A DNA stretch of 64,000 nucleotides from Zopfochytrium polystomum (GCA_025765615.1 JAIVFJ010000077.1:1-64000), one strand, 5' to 3'. Counted from the stretch's first letter, positions 11,564 through 22,834 are shown. Made by a program: numbers and translations. The notes: generated by a model from the sequence alone, not told the origin.

Positions 11564-12911
11564 ATGACCACCCAGGCCGCCGCCCTCACCAAGCTCTACT
11601 CCGTCACCGGCGGGCCCATGTGGCTCAACAAGGACGGCTGGGCGTCCCTCACCGACGCAACCGTCTGCTCCGCCCACGGCGTCGTCTGCAGCGGCACCAC
11701 CGTCATCGGCCTCCACCTCGACAGCAACAACCTCCAAGGCCCGCTGCCCGACGTCTTCAACTCGCTCTCGGGCATCAGCGCCATCTCTTTCTACAACAAC
11801 ACCTTGGTCGGCGCTGTCCCCGAGTCGCTGATGGACCTGCCCTTCCTGGACCACGTTGACCTGCGTAAGTGACTCCCTCTTCCCTCCTCCCGCATTCCCC
11901 CCGTCTGACGTTTTCGTTACATTATGGGATACCCATAACCCCACAGGCACCAACCACCTCGACGGCCCCGTCCCCAACTTTGCCATCGACTACACGCGCG
12001 GCGGCAACTGCCTCCTGAACGACAACGACTTCACCTGCCACCTCGACATGACCACAGGCTGCGTCGTCGACACGGTCCCGGAGTGCAACGGCAACGTCCC
12101 GACGGGCACCGTGTACAACACCAACCCAGGCCTGTCCAAGGGCGCCATCGCGGGCATCGCCATCTCGTGCGTCCTCGTCTTTGCCTCGCTGCTCGGCGTC
12201 GCCGTCTTCCTCTACCAGCGCCGCAAGGCGTCCGCCTCCGCGCGGCGGACCCGGCTGGGCACGGACGAAACCCTCCCGGCGTACGGCTCCGCGGCCTCCG
12301 CGGGCCGGCGCAGCCCGTCGGACGTCAAGGCGATCGACGGCGCGGCGGGGCCGTGGTGGAACCGCGACGACGTCAAGGTGGACCCCGCGACCGTGGACGG
12401 CGCGGACGGGATGGTGCCCACGGCGAACGTGCGGCGGTTCCCGGTGGACGGGGCGTTCCCTGGGATGCCGGGGAACCGGCACGCGGAGGAGGAGCTGCCT
12501 GCGTTTGCGAGCAACACGACCGAGGTCGGGGTGACGTCGACGCGGCCGCGGCGCGCGTCGGACGGGGACGAGGTCGCCGCGGAGTCGACTCCGGCCGAAT
12601 CGTCGTCCTCCGGCGGCGCGATGGGCTTCCTCGGCCGCGTGTTTGGCGGGTCGTCGAAAACCACCGCGGTGCCGTCGTCCGAGGAGGCGGCGGACCACGC
12701 CGACGCCAACTCGACGGAGGCGCCCGTCGACGAAGAAGAGTCGTCGTCGACTCGGCAGCGGCCGTCGTCCACCGGTTCGGCGACGGACGCGAAGGGCCTG
12801 TACAGCCACCAGACGGCGTTTGCGGCTGCGTCGGCCAAGAGGGCGGCGGCGGCGCGGGCCAAGGCCGCCGCCAAGAAGGGCGGCTCGTCGTCCCCCACGC
12901 CGTCCGAGTAA
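11564..12911 (+). CDS. LRR-containing single-pass membrane protein
   Basis: Two exons (11564-11864, 11947-12911) give 421 residues. The intron starts GTAAGT and ends CCACAG. Residues about 5-40 look like an LRR N-terminal cap (LYSVTGGPMW, WASLTDATVC, GVVC), followed by about three LRR repeats (GLHLDSNNLQGPLP, AISFYNNTLVGAVP, HVDLRTNHLDGPVP). A cysteine-containing juxtamembrane part follows, then one transmembrane helix at about 166-189 (GAIAGIAISCVLVF) stopped by YQRRK. The cytosolic tail of about 230 residues is rich in Ser, Ala, Asp and Glu and has no kinase domain. Architecture suggests a cell-surface sensor or adhesion-type protein. With this ATG no signal peptide exists, so the true start may lie in an upstream exon where a cysteine (PPACRDAK) precedes the cap. 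Confidence 0.75.
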
Positions 12912-14074
12912 ACCGGGAAAAACTGTTCTTTTTCGTTTGGCTGTTTTCTTCTTGGGTCTTTCGCACGCATACTCTGTTTTTTACCGAAACGCTAAACGAC
13001 CGCGGCTGTTTTAGCTAATCGAGCTCGGTCGTTTCGCTTTCTTCGTTTTCTCCCATCATTACTCCTCCTTTTTGTTGCCCTTCTTTTGGTTCGTGTCTGT
13101 CTTTCAATGCGACAACACTCGGGGGGCGGGGACCTCCCCTGTCGCTCTGGCAGCGAGGGAACCCCCCCACCCCTCCTTCTATTTCGTCTTTCCTCTTTGG
13201 TTTGGTCGGGTGTTCAGGACCGGGAATGACCAGCGCCCGTTTTGTCCGTATAAGTGTTTCTATTTTACTTTGCCCCGCCCCCACCCACCCTCCCTATTTT
13301 TTGTGCATTCTTTTCTCTCTTTGTTCTTCTTGTCACCTCGATCCCACCACGACTGCCCATGTCTCTGTGCCGCTGCCCCTTTCCGCTTTTGGCGAAAAGG
13401 AGTAGTTCCTCGGCCCGTTTTTTTTTTTCGTTTTCGTTTTTCATCCATCACCGACGCACTGGATGCGCCGGTTGCAAAACAAAGGATACAAGAAAATTGC
13501 CGATTTAGATATGTGCCATTGCTGCTTGTTTTCCTCTCGCTCAGTTACCAGACAGTGTGAGGGCTGTTGTGATGGACTACGTCGGGCCGACGCTACTTTT
13601 TGTCGGCAACCTGTGGAACAACCAGCCAAACCCTTAACCCATAGTCGGAATAATTCGAAGTTCGACTCCGAAGACCTGTCTGGTTGGAACCGTCAATTGT
13701 TCGTCATACACCCTCATGGATTTCCAGATGACACTCTATTCAAATGACAATATTGCTTAGGAATAGAGGAATGAATCCCACAGACGAACCATGCTTGCAA
13801 CTACGACAGAGAAAAAGACCTCCGCCTGCTGGAGAAGAAACGAAAGGGCAAAACAGAAGAAAAGAAAAAAGTGAGCGACGGGAGACCGACAAATACAAAC
13901 GAAAGCACGGCACTGGCAGAGACGTCTGGACCGGGGGACGACAACATCTTGCACGATAAAAGAAGAGAGGAAAGAAAAATGACCTTCCAAAACCAAATAC
14001 ACAACATGACGAAATCACAGGAGCAACATGGAGAAAAAAAAAAACGGATACGAGTGAGCAAAGCATTGTACCGC
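12912..14074. other. Convergent 3' intergenic region
   Basis: This lies between the stop of the LRR gene and the stop of the minus-strand bZIP gene. It is pyrimidine-rich with C and T runs. The open frames in it are low-complexity and look like untranslated-region shadows. Confidence 0.5.
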
Positions 14075-15307
14075 CTAAAACTTCATCGGCTCAATGCCTG
14101 CCGTCACGAGCTGGGCGTTGGCAACGAGCAGCATCGTCTTGGCGCGCTCGAGCTCCTCCTCGAGCGCCTTCACCTTGGCCAGCGCCACATCGCGCAAGGC
14201 GGTGGCAGCCGCCGCATCCTTCTGCAGCTGCTCCTGCTCCGCCAACCGCCGCAGTCGCGAGCGACGAGCAGCCTCGGTGTTGCGCTCGCGCTTGCGGTCC
14301 AGCATGGCCTGGACCTCCGCGGGGGCGTCGGAGCGGTCCTTGCGCTTGCGGCCGACCTTCATCTTTGGGCGGAGCTCGCCGTCGGGACCGCGAATGAGCG
14401 GGGTCGAGGGCTCCGCGGAGTCGGCGCGAGTTTCTGTCGAGTCGGTCAGCGGCCCGGCAACCTCGGCGAGGAGCGCCGAGAAGCCGTCGTCGTTAGATGG
14501 GCCGGGGCCGAACGAGTGCAGCAGGGCGGCGGCCTCGGGCGAGAACGAGGCCCTGGACGATAAGGCGGGGGAGAAGCTCGACAGCGCGGACAGCGCGGGC
14601 GACGCCGAGACCGTGCGGGAGGGGAGTCGGATAGCACGAGTCGCGGGTGTTGGTGGGGCCATTAGGGGCGTCATCAAGGGAGTGGAGAGGATCGACGACG
14701 ACGAAGTAGCAGTAGCGGTAGTGACAGCCGCAGCGGAGCCACGCAGCTGCGACCGCAAGCGTTCCACGGCAGGCACCAGGTGCGGGACTTGGGCGTGCAT
14801 CTGGCGCTCGACGGCCGCCAGGAGCTGGGCCGCAACATCGGGGGTCAGCGCAACCTTCGGGTCGAGAGGAAAGTTGCGGAGCGGCTCCTGAGGGGGTGTG
14901 GGTAGCAGCGACTGGGTGGGAGCCCGCTTCACGCGCTTGGGAGCCGGGGCAGGCTCTACAAAGGGCGAGAAGAGGGGAGCGTCGGCGTTGTTCGACTCGG
15001 CACGCGGGACGAACGAGTCGAACAGGGTGGTGGAAGTAACAGAGTCACCAAAGAGGGCCAAAACGTCCTCATCGGGTTCTCCGGTGAACTTCGACAGCTC
15101 ATCTCCGTCATGGTCAGGTGCGTGGGACACAACGGGAGAGTCGCTGACTGCAGAGACGACGGAGGGAAGTCAGATTCGTGCAAAGGAGACTGGTTTCACA
15201 CGGCAGCACAACGACTCACAGTTCAACAGGTCATCATAGCCAAGGGCGGGAGACAGCTCCTGCGTCTCCTCCCATAAATCAGCAAAGAAAGGGGTGTTGT
15301 TGGTCAT
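14075..15307 (-). CDS. GCN4/CPC1-like bZIP transcription factor
   Basis: Exon 1 is 15307-15220 and exon 2 is 15147-14075; the 72-bp intron reads GTGAGT...CTGCAG. The product has 386 residues. The C-terminus (about 310-375) holds a basic region KRERNTEAARRSRLRR followed by leucine heptads (ALRDVALAKVKALEEELE). The NTEAARRSR core is the one typical of GCN4. The N-terminal half is acidic and aromatic (FFADLWEETQEL, DEDVLALFGDSV), as in GCN4-type activation domains. GCN4 homologues activate amino-acid biosynthesis genes under starvation and are controlled by upstream ORFs. Candidate uORFs are present in the leader here. The ATG at 15307 is the first in frame: the frame is open further upstream, but only to a TTG. 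Paralogous bZIPs of the same class cannot be excluded. Confidence 0.85.
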
Positions 15308-15420
15308 GTTGGAATCGAGTGGTTCGAGTGCGCTCAGTGGTAGTAACTGTGTGGACTGACGGTCAATCGTGGCGGCAAAGTCGGGTTGGTGGTTCGTCCT
15401 TGACGTGGTTGGGCAAGTTG

Positions 15421-15537
15421 TCAACAACGGGGGCTCAGCAGGGGGTCTCTGAACGAATGTATCAACGAATGTATCTGGTTCTTGTTGTCGTTGTCGTTGT
15501 TGTTCGGACAGCAGAGGGGGTGCAATGGGGGAGCCAT
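15421..15537 (-). promoter_or_regulatory. Candidate uORF2 of the bZIP leader (38 codons)
   Basis: An ATG at 15537 opens a 38-codon frame that stops at 15421, 113 nt before the bZIP start. It is also the 3' part of a longer open frame beginning at an ATG at 15861, so whether it is an isolated uORF depends on the unknown transcription start. Confidence 0.4.
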
Positions 15538-15647
15538 AGTAGGCAGGGAGTAGGGTTGAACGGGGGGGGGGAGGGATGCGTTGCTGGGGTTAAAGGGATC
15601 AAACTGGACGTTTGAGGTGGCAGTGGGGCTGGGTTTAAGGGGGATTG

Positions 15648-15659
15648 TTAGCAGGACAT
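15648..15659 (-). promoter_or_regulatory. Candidate uORF1 of the bZIP leader (Met-Ser-Cys-stop)
   Basis: The minus strand reads ATG TCC TGC TAA about 340 nt upstream of the bZIP ATG. Yeast GCN4 uORF1 encodes Met-Ala-Cys-stop at a comparable distance, so coding sequence and placement resemble the reinitiation-permissive uORF. The same ATG is internal to a 62-codon frame opening upstream, so it works as a uORF only if transcription starts downstream of that frame's first ATG. Confidence 0.45.
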
Positions 15660-15904
15660 GATGGGCGATTGCAATAAGGTGAATTTTTTTTGGGTGCTCG
15701 CTGATGCTTCTTTTTGTTCCCGCCGCTGTCGTTGGTAATCCCCACTTTGGACTGGGACTGGGACAGACGAGGGAGGACAGAGACACAGACAGAGTCGTGA
15801 TTCCGGTCCCTTCCACATCCCCCACGCACGCGACAAGCTCTGGAAGACGAATCATCGTCATTCATTCTTTGAAGTCTGTCTATTGGTAATCCAATCAAAC
15901 ACCA

Positions 15905-16018
15905 AAAAAATCGGAAAAACAACAACAACAACAACAAAAAAGAAGAAAGAAAGGAAGAAAGGAAGAAAGAAAGAATGAAAGAGTGAAAGAATGAAAGAAA
16001 GAAAGAAAGAAAGAAAGA
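15905..16018. repeat. A-rich/GAAA purine tract
   Basis: Runs of caa, then gaaa/gaag repeats over about 110 bases. Confidence 0.8.
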
Positions 16019-16334
16019 CGGACATCGAGCAGGCGCCTTTGTGGTCGGCGAATTTTGGGAAGTGAATCACCCCTTAATGTTGTTGATTGATGACTTGAGG
16101 ATGTGCCGAGAGAGCCCAGTCCCCAGTGTGGGCCCAGCCTGCTCGTCCCGCTTTTTCCTGCAGCTTGACCTCCTCAAAAGCCTTGGCATCAGTTACTGCC
16201 CGCTGTGGGGTGAGGGGCGTGGGGCGTGGGGCGTGGGGCGTGGTTGTGGCCGGGCCGGGGAGGGAACGGGCAGCTGCGCCTCGCACCACCAGCAGCAGCA
16301 GCAGCACCAACCCTCTTCGATTTTGTATTCTTTT

Positions 16335-16367
<33 letters not shown>

Positions 16368-17427
16368 TCTTTCTTTGCTCGGATGAGCGTTTTGTTAGGA
16401 AGAGGGCACGGCAGGCACGGGACCGTGTGAAAGGCACATCCATCCACGGGTAATGCTGCTTGCTGGCGGCTGCTGTGCTGCGAATATCCAAATTAGAAAC
16501 CTTACGCATCTGCCCGAACTCCCGCCAGCTCACCCGGGCCTCCGCACACCGCCGAATGAGCTTCGACTCTGCTCACATCGCCAATTCTGTGATGCGTCCA
16601 ACCCCCGCTTCAAAAACACCGACGAGGTTCTGGCCCACGCTTGAGGGACAGTGTTGGCTTCTGTTTTTATTGAGGAGGAGAGGATTTAAATTGGGAACAG
16701 AAATAGGAGCCGTGTTGGCGAGACGATGAGTGGACTGAAAGTGATTCGACCGCTCACTTGGTGGGAAAACTGATGAAGGCGGAGTCATCAAGACGTGCGA
16801 ACATGCACAGTTGTTGCGGATCGATTCGATGGCAACTTTTGAAATGCCCTGGGCAAGGGAAATTCAAGCACTATGATCCGATCGTTGTTGATGTCCACCC
16901 ACCTCCGAAATCGAGAGGCAGGGTCAGACCCCCCAAGTCAGCGGGCGACGGGGTGTTTCGCCGTCGTCGAAGACGCAATCGATACAAGCGATACGCGGGT
17001 CGCCCGCAGGACTCTCTCTGCCTTTGAAACCAGTTGCGTTTTCCGCCAGGGTATGGCGGAAGCCCATTTGCCAAACACGCTGATGTCGGGGCGGGCGAAG
17101 CGGAGATCTTGATATTAGTAGAAGGTATTTATTGCGCCACGCCGGTGGCGCAAGAGGGTTGAACTGAGCGATTACACCCGTCCTTTTTCAGAGTCCGCAG
17201 CGTGCCGGCAGCCCGAACCGGATTTCCTCAGCCCGCGCGCAATTCGAGCGACCAGTGGGTGTCTCGCGTTCTTAGCCCAGCCGCCCTTTCGAACGAACGA
17301 AATTGCACGGTGCTCCGCCCTCGCAAAGTGGGAATAAAAAGGACATTGAAGCTGTTTCCGACTGCTCACCAATAAAAAGAAAGGAAGGGAGAAAGGAAGA
17401 GAAACCAAACACACTCACCCTGAGACG
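16019..17427. other. Intergenic with possible unidentified minus-strand exon
   Basis: A T tract of about 37 bases sits near 16330-16366. On the minus strand, after acceptor-like sequence near 16200, a frame reads VTDAKAFEEVKLQEKAGRAG and stops near 16076. That composition could be a terminal exon of a small gene, but I cannot connect it to other exons or name a family. Nothing else is supported up to the ATG at 17428. Confidence 0.25.
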
Positions 17428-18182
17428 ATGCGCGCTGTCATCCTCGTGTTCACACTTCTGGCCGCGCTGGTCGCGTCCGCCGCCGTCGCCGCCGCCGCCG
17501 CCGACAGCCGTGACCAAGCACCGCTTGTCAAGCTGGTCCGCCGCAAGTATGGTCTAGAGTGCTGTTTGATCAGAGCATTACTCCTCCGGTTCACCTCCGC
17601 GCGCCTACCTGGCATCTGTTGGGCCTCTTTTCCCCTCTCGACAAATCCCCACCGCATTGCTCAGCGAGGTCACACGCTCACAACAATTCTCCTCCCCACA
17701 CCGCCTTCCCCCCACCCAATAGGGCCCCCGAACGACCACGTACGTTGAATCCGCCTTATTTCAGATTTCTGTCCTCCCCGTTCCTGACAACCCCCTCTGT
17801 TCACTTCCACTCCAACGCAAAACGTTTCCCGTCCAGCAACGCCACCGAGGCCCCGGCCCCCACCTCGTCCGGCACCCGCCGCCCCGAGGCCTCCGCGCGT
17901 CGTTATTCGACCCGACTCGCCCCCACCGCGCGGACAGACGCCCAGCCCCCCGTTGTCGCCGACGAACTTGGCTCCGCCGCGACCGCGGTTCCGCGGCGCC
18001 AGCAGGGGTCGGCGATGACCTTGATGCTCGACGTGGAGGAGAGTGGGCTTTTGGAAACGTGGAGGAATATGAAAAGGCGGGCGGGGGGGAGGGGATATCG
18101 AGCTGGGCGCAGGCGTGGATTGGTTGGCAATACAAGCAATAAAGCGTTTCCGTCGAATTGTCGAGTCGAGCCGAATAGTTGA
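17428..18182 (+). CDS. Small predicted secreted protein, unknown function
   Basis: Exon 1 (17428-17546) encodes a clear signal peptide, MRAVILVFTLLAALVASAAV, then AAAAADSRDQAPLVKLVRRK. A GTATGG donor follows at 17547. Two acceptors keep frame: TTTCAG ending at 17764 (178 residues in total) or CCAG at about 17837. The mature part is rich in Ala, Pro, Arg and Thr (NATEAPAPTSSGTRRPEASA) and has no recognised domain. The stop is 56 bp before the TRM9 start, so the two genes are closely spaced on the same strand. Exon structure is uncertain because the intron region is itself open in another frame. Confidence 0.4.
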
Positions 18183-18235
18183 CCCCAGTCCAACCTTGTC
18201 ATAGCAAATATCAGGCAACTCCTGCTTGCGCTGAT

Positions 18236-19437
18236 ATGGCCGAGCTCGAGCGGGAGCACGTTCACGCCGTGTACGATGCCATCGCGCCGCACTTTTCCGC
18301 GACGCGGTACAAGGTATCTTCGATCGCCACGATGGCGATCCGATCCCATCCCGCGATCGAGGGATCGTGGACATTATTACGATTTTGGATAAGAGGGGGA
18401 GATGTGACCTTGCACCGAACAGTCGTTTACAATCGTCGCAAATCAATAACCTCCCCTCCCCCCCCCCCCCCCCCCAATTACACAGCCATGGCCCGTCGTC
18501 GACAACTTTCTCCGGTGCGCCGCTCAATTCTTGCTGTTTTTTCTTACATGACACAGCCATGCGCACCGACTCTTACCTGCTTTCCAACAAAAAAAAATAG
18601 CTCCCTCCCACTCGGCTCGCTCGGGGCCGACATCGGCTGCGGCAACGGCAAGTACATGGGCGTCAACAAGGACGTGATGATCCTCGGCTCCGATATGTAC
18701 GAGACACCCCGTCCGCCGCTTCGGCCCCCTTTGCATCCCTACGCGGCACCGTGACACCCTAACCCTCCCTCGCCTTGAAACATACAGGAGCCGGAACCTC
18801 CTCCAAATCTGCCGCACCCGCGGCTTCGAGGCCCTCGTCGCCGACAACCTCTCCCTCCCGTACCGCACCGGCTCCTTCGTACGTCGCCCACTCCCTCTTT
18901 CGCCCCTCCGCTCACCGGCCCCCGCAAACAGGACTTCTCCATCTCGATCGCGGTGATCCACCACTTCTCGACCGCCTCGCGGCGCGCGTCCGCGCTGCGC
19001 GAGATCGCTCGGGTGCTGCGGTGCGGCGGGCGCGCGCTGGTGTTTGTGTGGGCGAAGGAGCAGGAAGGGAAGCGGCGGTTTGACGGGCAGGACGTGTTTG
19101 TGCCGTGGACGATGAACGCAAAGGTGTACGGGACGACGACGGCGGCGGCGGGTGCGGGGGCGGGGGCGGGCGGCGGGAACGATGCGGGCGAGGCGGGGCC
19201 GGCGGCGGGGGCGGGGGGGACGGAGGGGACCGTCGTGTACCAGAGGTGCGTACCGTTGTACTGTTTTACTATGTGCTGACTGGTCTTGTCTCTCCACCCC
19301 GTCGTTTCCAAAGGTACTACCACCTCTTTGTCAAGGGTGAGCTGGAGTCGCTGGTACACGAGGCCGGGGGGTTGAAGATTGAAGCAGCGGGGTATGACCG
19401 GGACAATTGGTACGTTGTTGTAGTGAAAGAGGACTAG
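18236..19437 (+). CDS. TRM9: tRNA (uridine-34) carboxymethyl methyltransferase Trm9
   Basis: Six exons (18236-18313, 18486-18514, 18601-18696, 18788-18878, 18932-19245, 19314-19437) give 243 residues with consistent phase. Trm9-type blocks run in order: [20 protein letters not shown], then [11 protein letters not shown] across intron 1, the SAM-binding motif [11 protein letters not shown], then [68 protein letters not shown] and a C-terminal YDRDNWYV. In yeast, Trm9 with Trm112 makes the final methylation of mcm5U/mcm5s2U at the wobble position of tRNAs such as Arg(UCU), Glu(UUC) and Lys(UUU). A Gly/Ala-rich insert (about residues 165-197) lies between DVFVPW and YYHLF. Intron 1 contains a poly-C tract. 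Exon 2 is only 29 nt. Confidence 0.93.
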
Positions 19438-19499
19438 AACTGCACGTGGGATTTTTTTTTCTTTATGCACCTTTCTTTCTTGAAAGACGACACATACAC

Positions 19500-20219
19500 T
19501 GTAAGCACGTATGAATCCGTTGCAACGAGGTCGATCATACCTTAAAATTGTCCGCCCTTCCGTACCTGCCGCACATGATGTCAACCTTGAAAGGCGTTTT
19601 GTCCTGGCAAAAACCATTGTGCCTCAACCTGTAGTGTTGAATACCTCAAAACAGTCGAGTGTCCCCAGAGCCTGCACACAGGTGTGAGACTCTACTCACT
19701 CCTTTGACGCTGGGATCCAGGCCCTAGAGTGAAGGAAAGCAAATAATAGGCTAAAAAACTAATTTTATTGGGCAGTTGTCTAGGATGTGTTTCAACCCTA
19801 ATACTTGCCTAATCCACAAAGTATCCCTACTGATCTGTCAAACAGGGGTCTCAAACACAAAGAATGAACATTCAGAGGGACAATCCTCTGAGGAATCGGT
19901 GCACACTGATTACTCGTGTGGCCACAGTCTGGTGTGAGGGGAAACAGGAGGGCACTCCCAAGGGCACAACACAACTGAAGAATAAAGAGGGAAAAGGGAA
20001 ACAGGTGTTTTTATCACAGGAACCAAATCTCAATTGCAACGGGAGTGGTTAATAGCAATGGGACGGGCAGGGTGTGGCCTAGCGCCCCTCATCGCAGGGG
20101 GTGCTGTGGGAGACCTTGTCGCCAGCGATGAGGGGAAGAGAGAAAAGGAGTCGACTATATAGGGGTCAGAAGGCGGCCAGCAGGGAACTCTCACACAGAA
20201 ACACCTCTGATTGTACACA
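19500..20219. repeat. Dispersed repeat E, copy 1
   Basis: About 720 bp, repeated at 35395-36117 with small differences. It begins TGTAAGCACG and ends near TGTACACA, with a TATA-like actatatagg near the right end, so an LTR is possible. In both copies TACAC precedes the left end and TACAC also occurs at the right end, which leaves the exact borders open. Confidence 0.75.
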
Positions 20220-20232
20220 CACCCCACCAAGC

Positions 20233-20483
20233 TGTTATGAATCACCCTCTGGAAACCTCTGGAACCTTCTAGAACATTCCTTCGTGGAACCTTGTGGAAC
20301 CTTCTGGAACCTTCTTTGCTTTCCTGACTTGTCTTGTTGTCATTGGTATCATTGGTATCATTGTATTACTAATTACTCTTTCTGGAACTTTCTTTCAATC
20401 TTGACAAGGAAGACTCTCAAAAGGTATAAAAGGGGGATGGGGGACCTGTCCCATCCCTCAAGTGAATTATTGTTTCCAATACA
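20233..20483 (+). repeat. Family A LTR, 3'-truncated
   Basis: Starts TGTTATGAATCACC and matches the family A LTR to about 20483, where it is cut and joins repeat F. It retains most of the GAA/TTC pentamer array (one of the two long blocks is deleted) and the TATA box. Confidence 0.9.
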
Positions 20484-20484
20484 C

Positions 20485-21431
20485 ATGCTTGAGTGAACTC
20501 TCATCAAGCCTGCCATGGCAGGTTGGATAGGCCCACGCAGGCTTCCTTCAAAAGAGGGGAAAGAAAGAAAGGTTGGAGGGGTGCTAATAGTAGCGGAACA
20601 GATCTAATTCGTTATAAATGGCATTTATTAGTTGGGGTGGTTGTATAATATTAATGAGGCTACTTCTCCAAGGGCAGCTATTATATCGAGAGTGGCATTA
20701 GGAAAAAAAGAAAAAGAAAGGAAGGAAGAATGAAAAAGTAATGACAAGGAAGAAAAGATAACAGATAAGAAGCATTTACATCATTAGATACACATATAAA
20801 CAAGAAGGGGCTCCAACGCTACATAGACATTTGGAACCAAGGAGCCAAATAGCTCTTCATTATCACAGAGATGATGATTCTAATTGTGTTAATTAGTGGC
20901 AATTCTTCGTTGCCAGACTAAAATGAAGTCTGCATAGTGGAGAAAATTATAATAATTAGAGAAACGACCGAAATCAATTTCACTTTCTAATAGGGTCATA
21001 CTTCTCATATGAAAATATACATTTTGTTGTGCCAAATCATAGTAAAGTAAGAGCTGAGGAATAAAAACTATGACCAACAACTTATGTGAGATACTCAAGA
21101 ATCTCATTGTAACTGAACCGTCACCGCAAAAGCAAAAAAAGGTCTAACCAAGGCACAGTTTAACCACTAACTGGTGCAATCGAAGCGCTAAACTGGACTT
21201 AATTAGAAAAACGTAGGAACCACAATGAAAACTGCACCTTACTCATGGTATGCATTGTGTTATCCTTATCCTGAATTCATCCCAACCGCACGCCCGTCGC
21301 GCAATTTCGCCAGATCCTGAAGCGCACTGCAGATAGGATAAGCCAAGATTGCAGTTTTATCCAACCATCCTAAAATTTTGTTGTCTGCACATGAAAATTT
21401 TCGGATTAGTTGTCAACACCACATTTAAGTC
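20485..21431. repeat. Dispersed repeat F, copy 1
   Basis: AT-rich sequence of about 0.95 kb repeated at 39171-40044 (close match) and 37022-37680 (more diverged). Its right end abuts a tRNA-Lys gene here and a decayed tRNA-Lys copy at 40045, so repeat and tRNA appear to have been duplicated together. Confidence 0.8.
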
Positions 21432-21530
21432 CGCCCGATGTGGGGGTCGAACCCACGACCTTAAGATGTACTCTCGAGCCTCCAGAGGCCCTTAAAAGTC
21501 TCACGCTCTACCAAACTGAGCTAACCGGGC
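21432..21530 (-). tRNA. tRNA-Lys (UUU) with intron
   Basis: The minus strand gives acceptor GCCCGGT/ATCGGGC, D-arm TAGCTCAGTTTGGTAGAGC, anticodon stem TGAGA/TCTTA with loop CTTTTA-A, and T-arm GTGGGTTCGACCCCCAC. A 25-nt insertion sits between positions 37 and 38, the canonical intron site. Confidence 0.88.
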
Positions 21531-21896
21531 TGTGGCTACTCTCAGAAGCTTTTATTCTTGATTTCCTAAAATCGTCTTCAAGCCTGCTTGCACTAGGTGG
21601 GTGAGTAGGTCTGATATTGGCACGTATTGGACCATTCCTGTGTGACTACACGTTATCTCAGACTGGTCCTTGGCTTCGCTGTGTTCTGCAAGCAATTATG
21701 AAAAGGACAACTTTGGCCCCCACTCGCCACAATTAAGGCTCTCGACAGACGGGCCCCTTCCTGTGGGTCCTTGGTGGTCCGTGCCGACGGACCGGTACAC
21801 GGAACCCAGTTCCTGCGCACTAGACGGACCCTTTCCCGGACCGGACCCAACTTTTGAGGGGCGGAACGGCCTTTTTTTAAGGCCTCGGTCCGTGCT
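21531..21896. other. Spacer, no gene
   Basis: GC-richer sequence from about 21716 to 21896 (cggaccggtacacgg and similar) with no recognised feature. It ends at the family B LTR start. Confidence 0.4.
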
Positions 21897-22606
21897 TGTT
21901 GGAGTTTGCACACATTACCTACACCTTTTAAGATCCTCTGACCTGTCTTCAAGAGTAACAATAAGTTAAGATGGCATAAGGGCTGATCCCAGTGTTATCT
22001 ACACTTTTCTCAATCTCTGACACTGTACGAGTGCTTAGAGGTGGTTTCAATCACCAGTCTGGGTAGACCACGTCAGTGTGCTTCACTCTTGCAATTTGAT
22101 AGGAATGATTACAGGAGCTTGACAGGGAGCCTGACTTACTTCTTTGAACACATAACTCCATGGAAGTTCTGGCCAAATCAGCGTGATGCAACAATGATGT
22201 CATGCCTGCCTCCTGACTCCTCAAAGTCTTAACTCTATCTCTCAGAGCTAAAAGGCTATCACCAAAGTCTGATTCCTGAGACCACCTGCAGTATAAAAGG
22301 GGGAGCCCCAGCAGCTCCAGAGAAACATCATCCCAGATCCTGATCACATCTGCCTGCTCTCTCTCTCTACCCTCGAATACAACAAACAAAAACCATTATT
22401 CTTATCTGAGTCAACATACCCTCTACCTTGACCTGCGAAGCTCTTCAAGTTCTACCTCGGGTCGATACCTTGTTTGTATAGGGCGCTTCGCTCTTACAAG
22501 AAAAGGGTGCGCTCTGCACTCTAAACAAGACCAATCTGTCTGAGAGCATCAGCTCTCCATCTACTTTGGCAACAAAGGGAGCTTCGCTCTTAACAAGAGA
22601 ACTTCC
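21897..22606 (+). repeat. Family B LTR, 3'-truncated
   Basis: Begins TGTTGGAGTTTGCAC and matches the complement of the 7004-7793 solo LTR to about 22606, then runs into copia pre-integrase coding sequence. A TATA motif (agtataaaag) is at about 22290. Confidence 0.85.
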
Positions 22607-22806
22607 ACTCAGACTGACACGGCATCAAGTTCTGCGCCAAAATTGCATCACCGCTATGGGCATCTTGCATTGGGAATTATTGGCAATACTTTGCAGTTTG
22701 TGAATAAAGGGAAGAATACTATCATATCAAACGCACTTCGTTACCCCTGTATAACTTGTGATTTTGGGAAGATAAAGGCCAAGCCAATTTACTCGACAGA
22801 CAATAC
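22607..22806 (+). pseudogene. Ty1/copia GAG-pre-integrase fragment (5' part)
   Basis: The frame reads LHHRYGHLALGI and then YPCITCDFGKIKAKP, the HHCC zinc-binding region that precedes copia integrase cores. It is interrupted at 22806 by the family A retrotransposon. The remainder resumes in the same frame at 26759 once one copy of the AATAC duplication is discounted. Confidence 0.85.
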
Positions 22807-22834
22807 TGTTATGAATCACCCTCTGGAAACCTCT

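Noticed and set aside
13600..13690. Possible tRNA from agttcgactccg B-box phrase
   Set aside because: T-stem and acceptor arms do not pair and there is no A box at the right distance.
15421..15861. 146-codon minus-strand frame upstream of the bZIP gene
   Set aside because: No domain; better explained as leader sequence, with only its last 38 codons kept as a candidate uORF.
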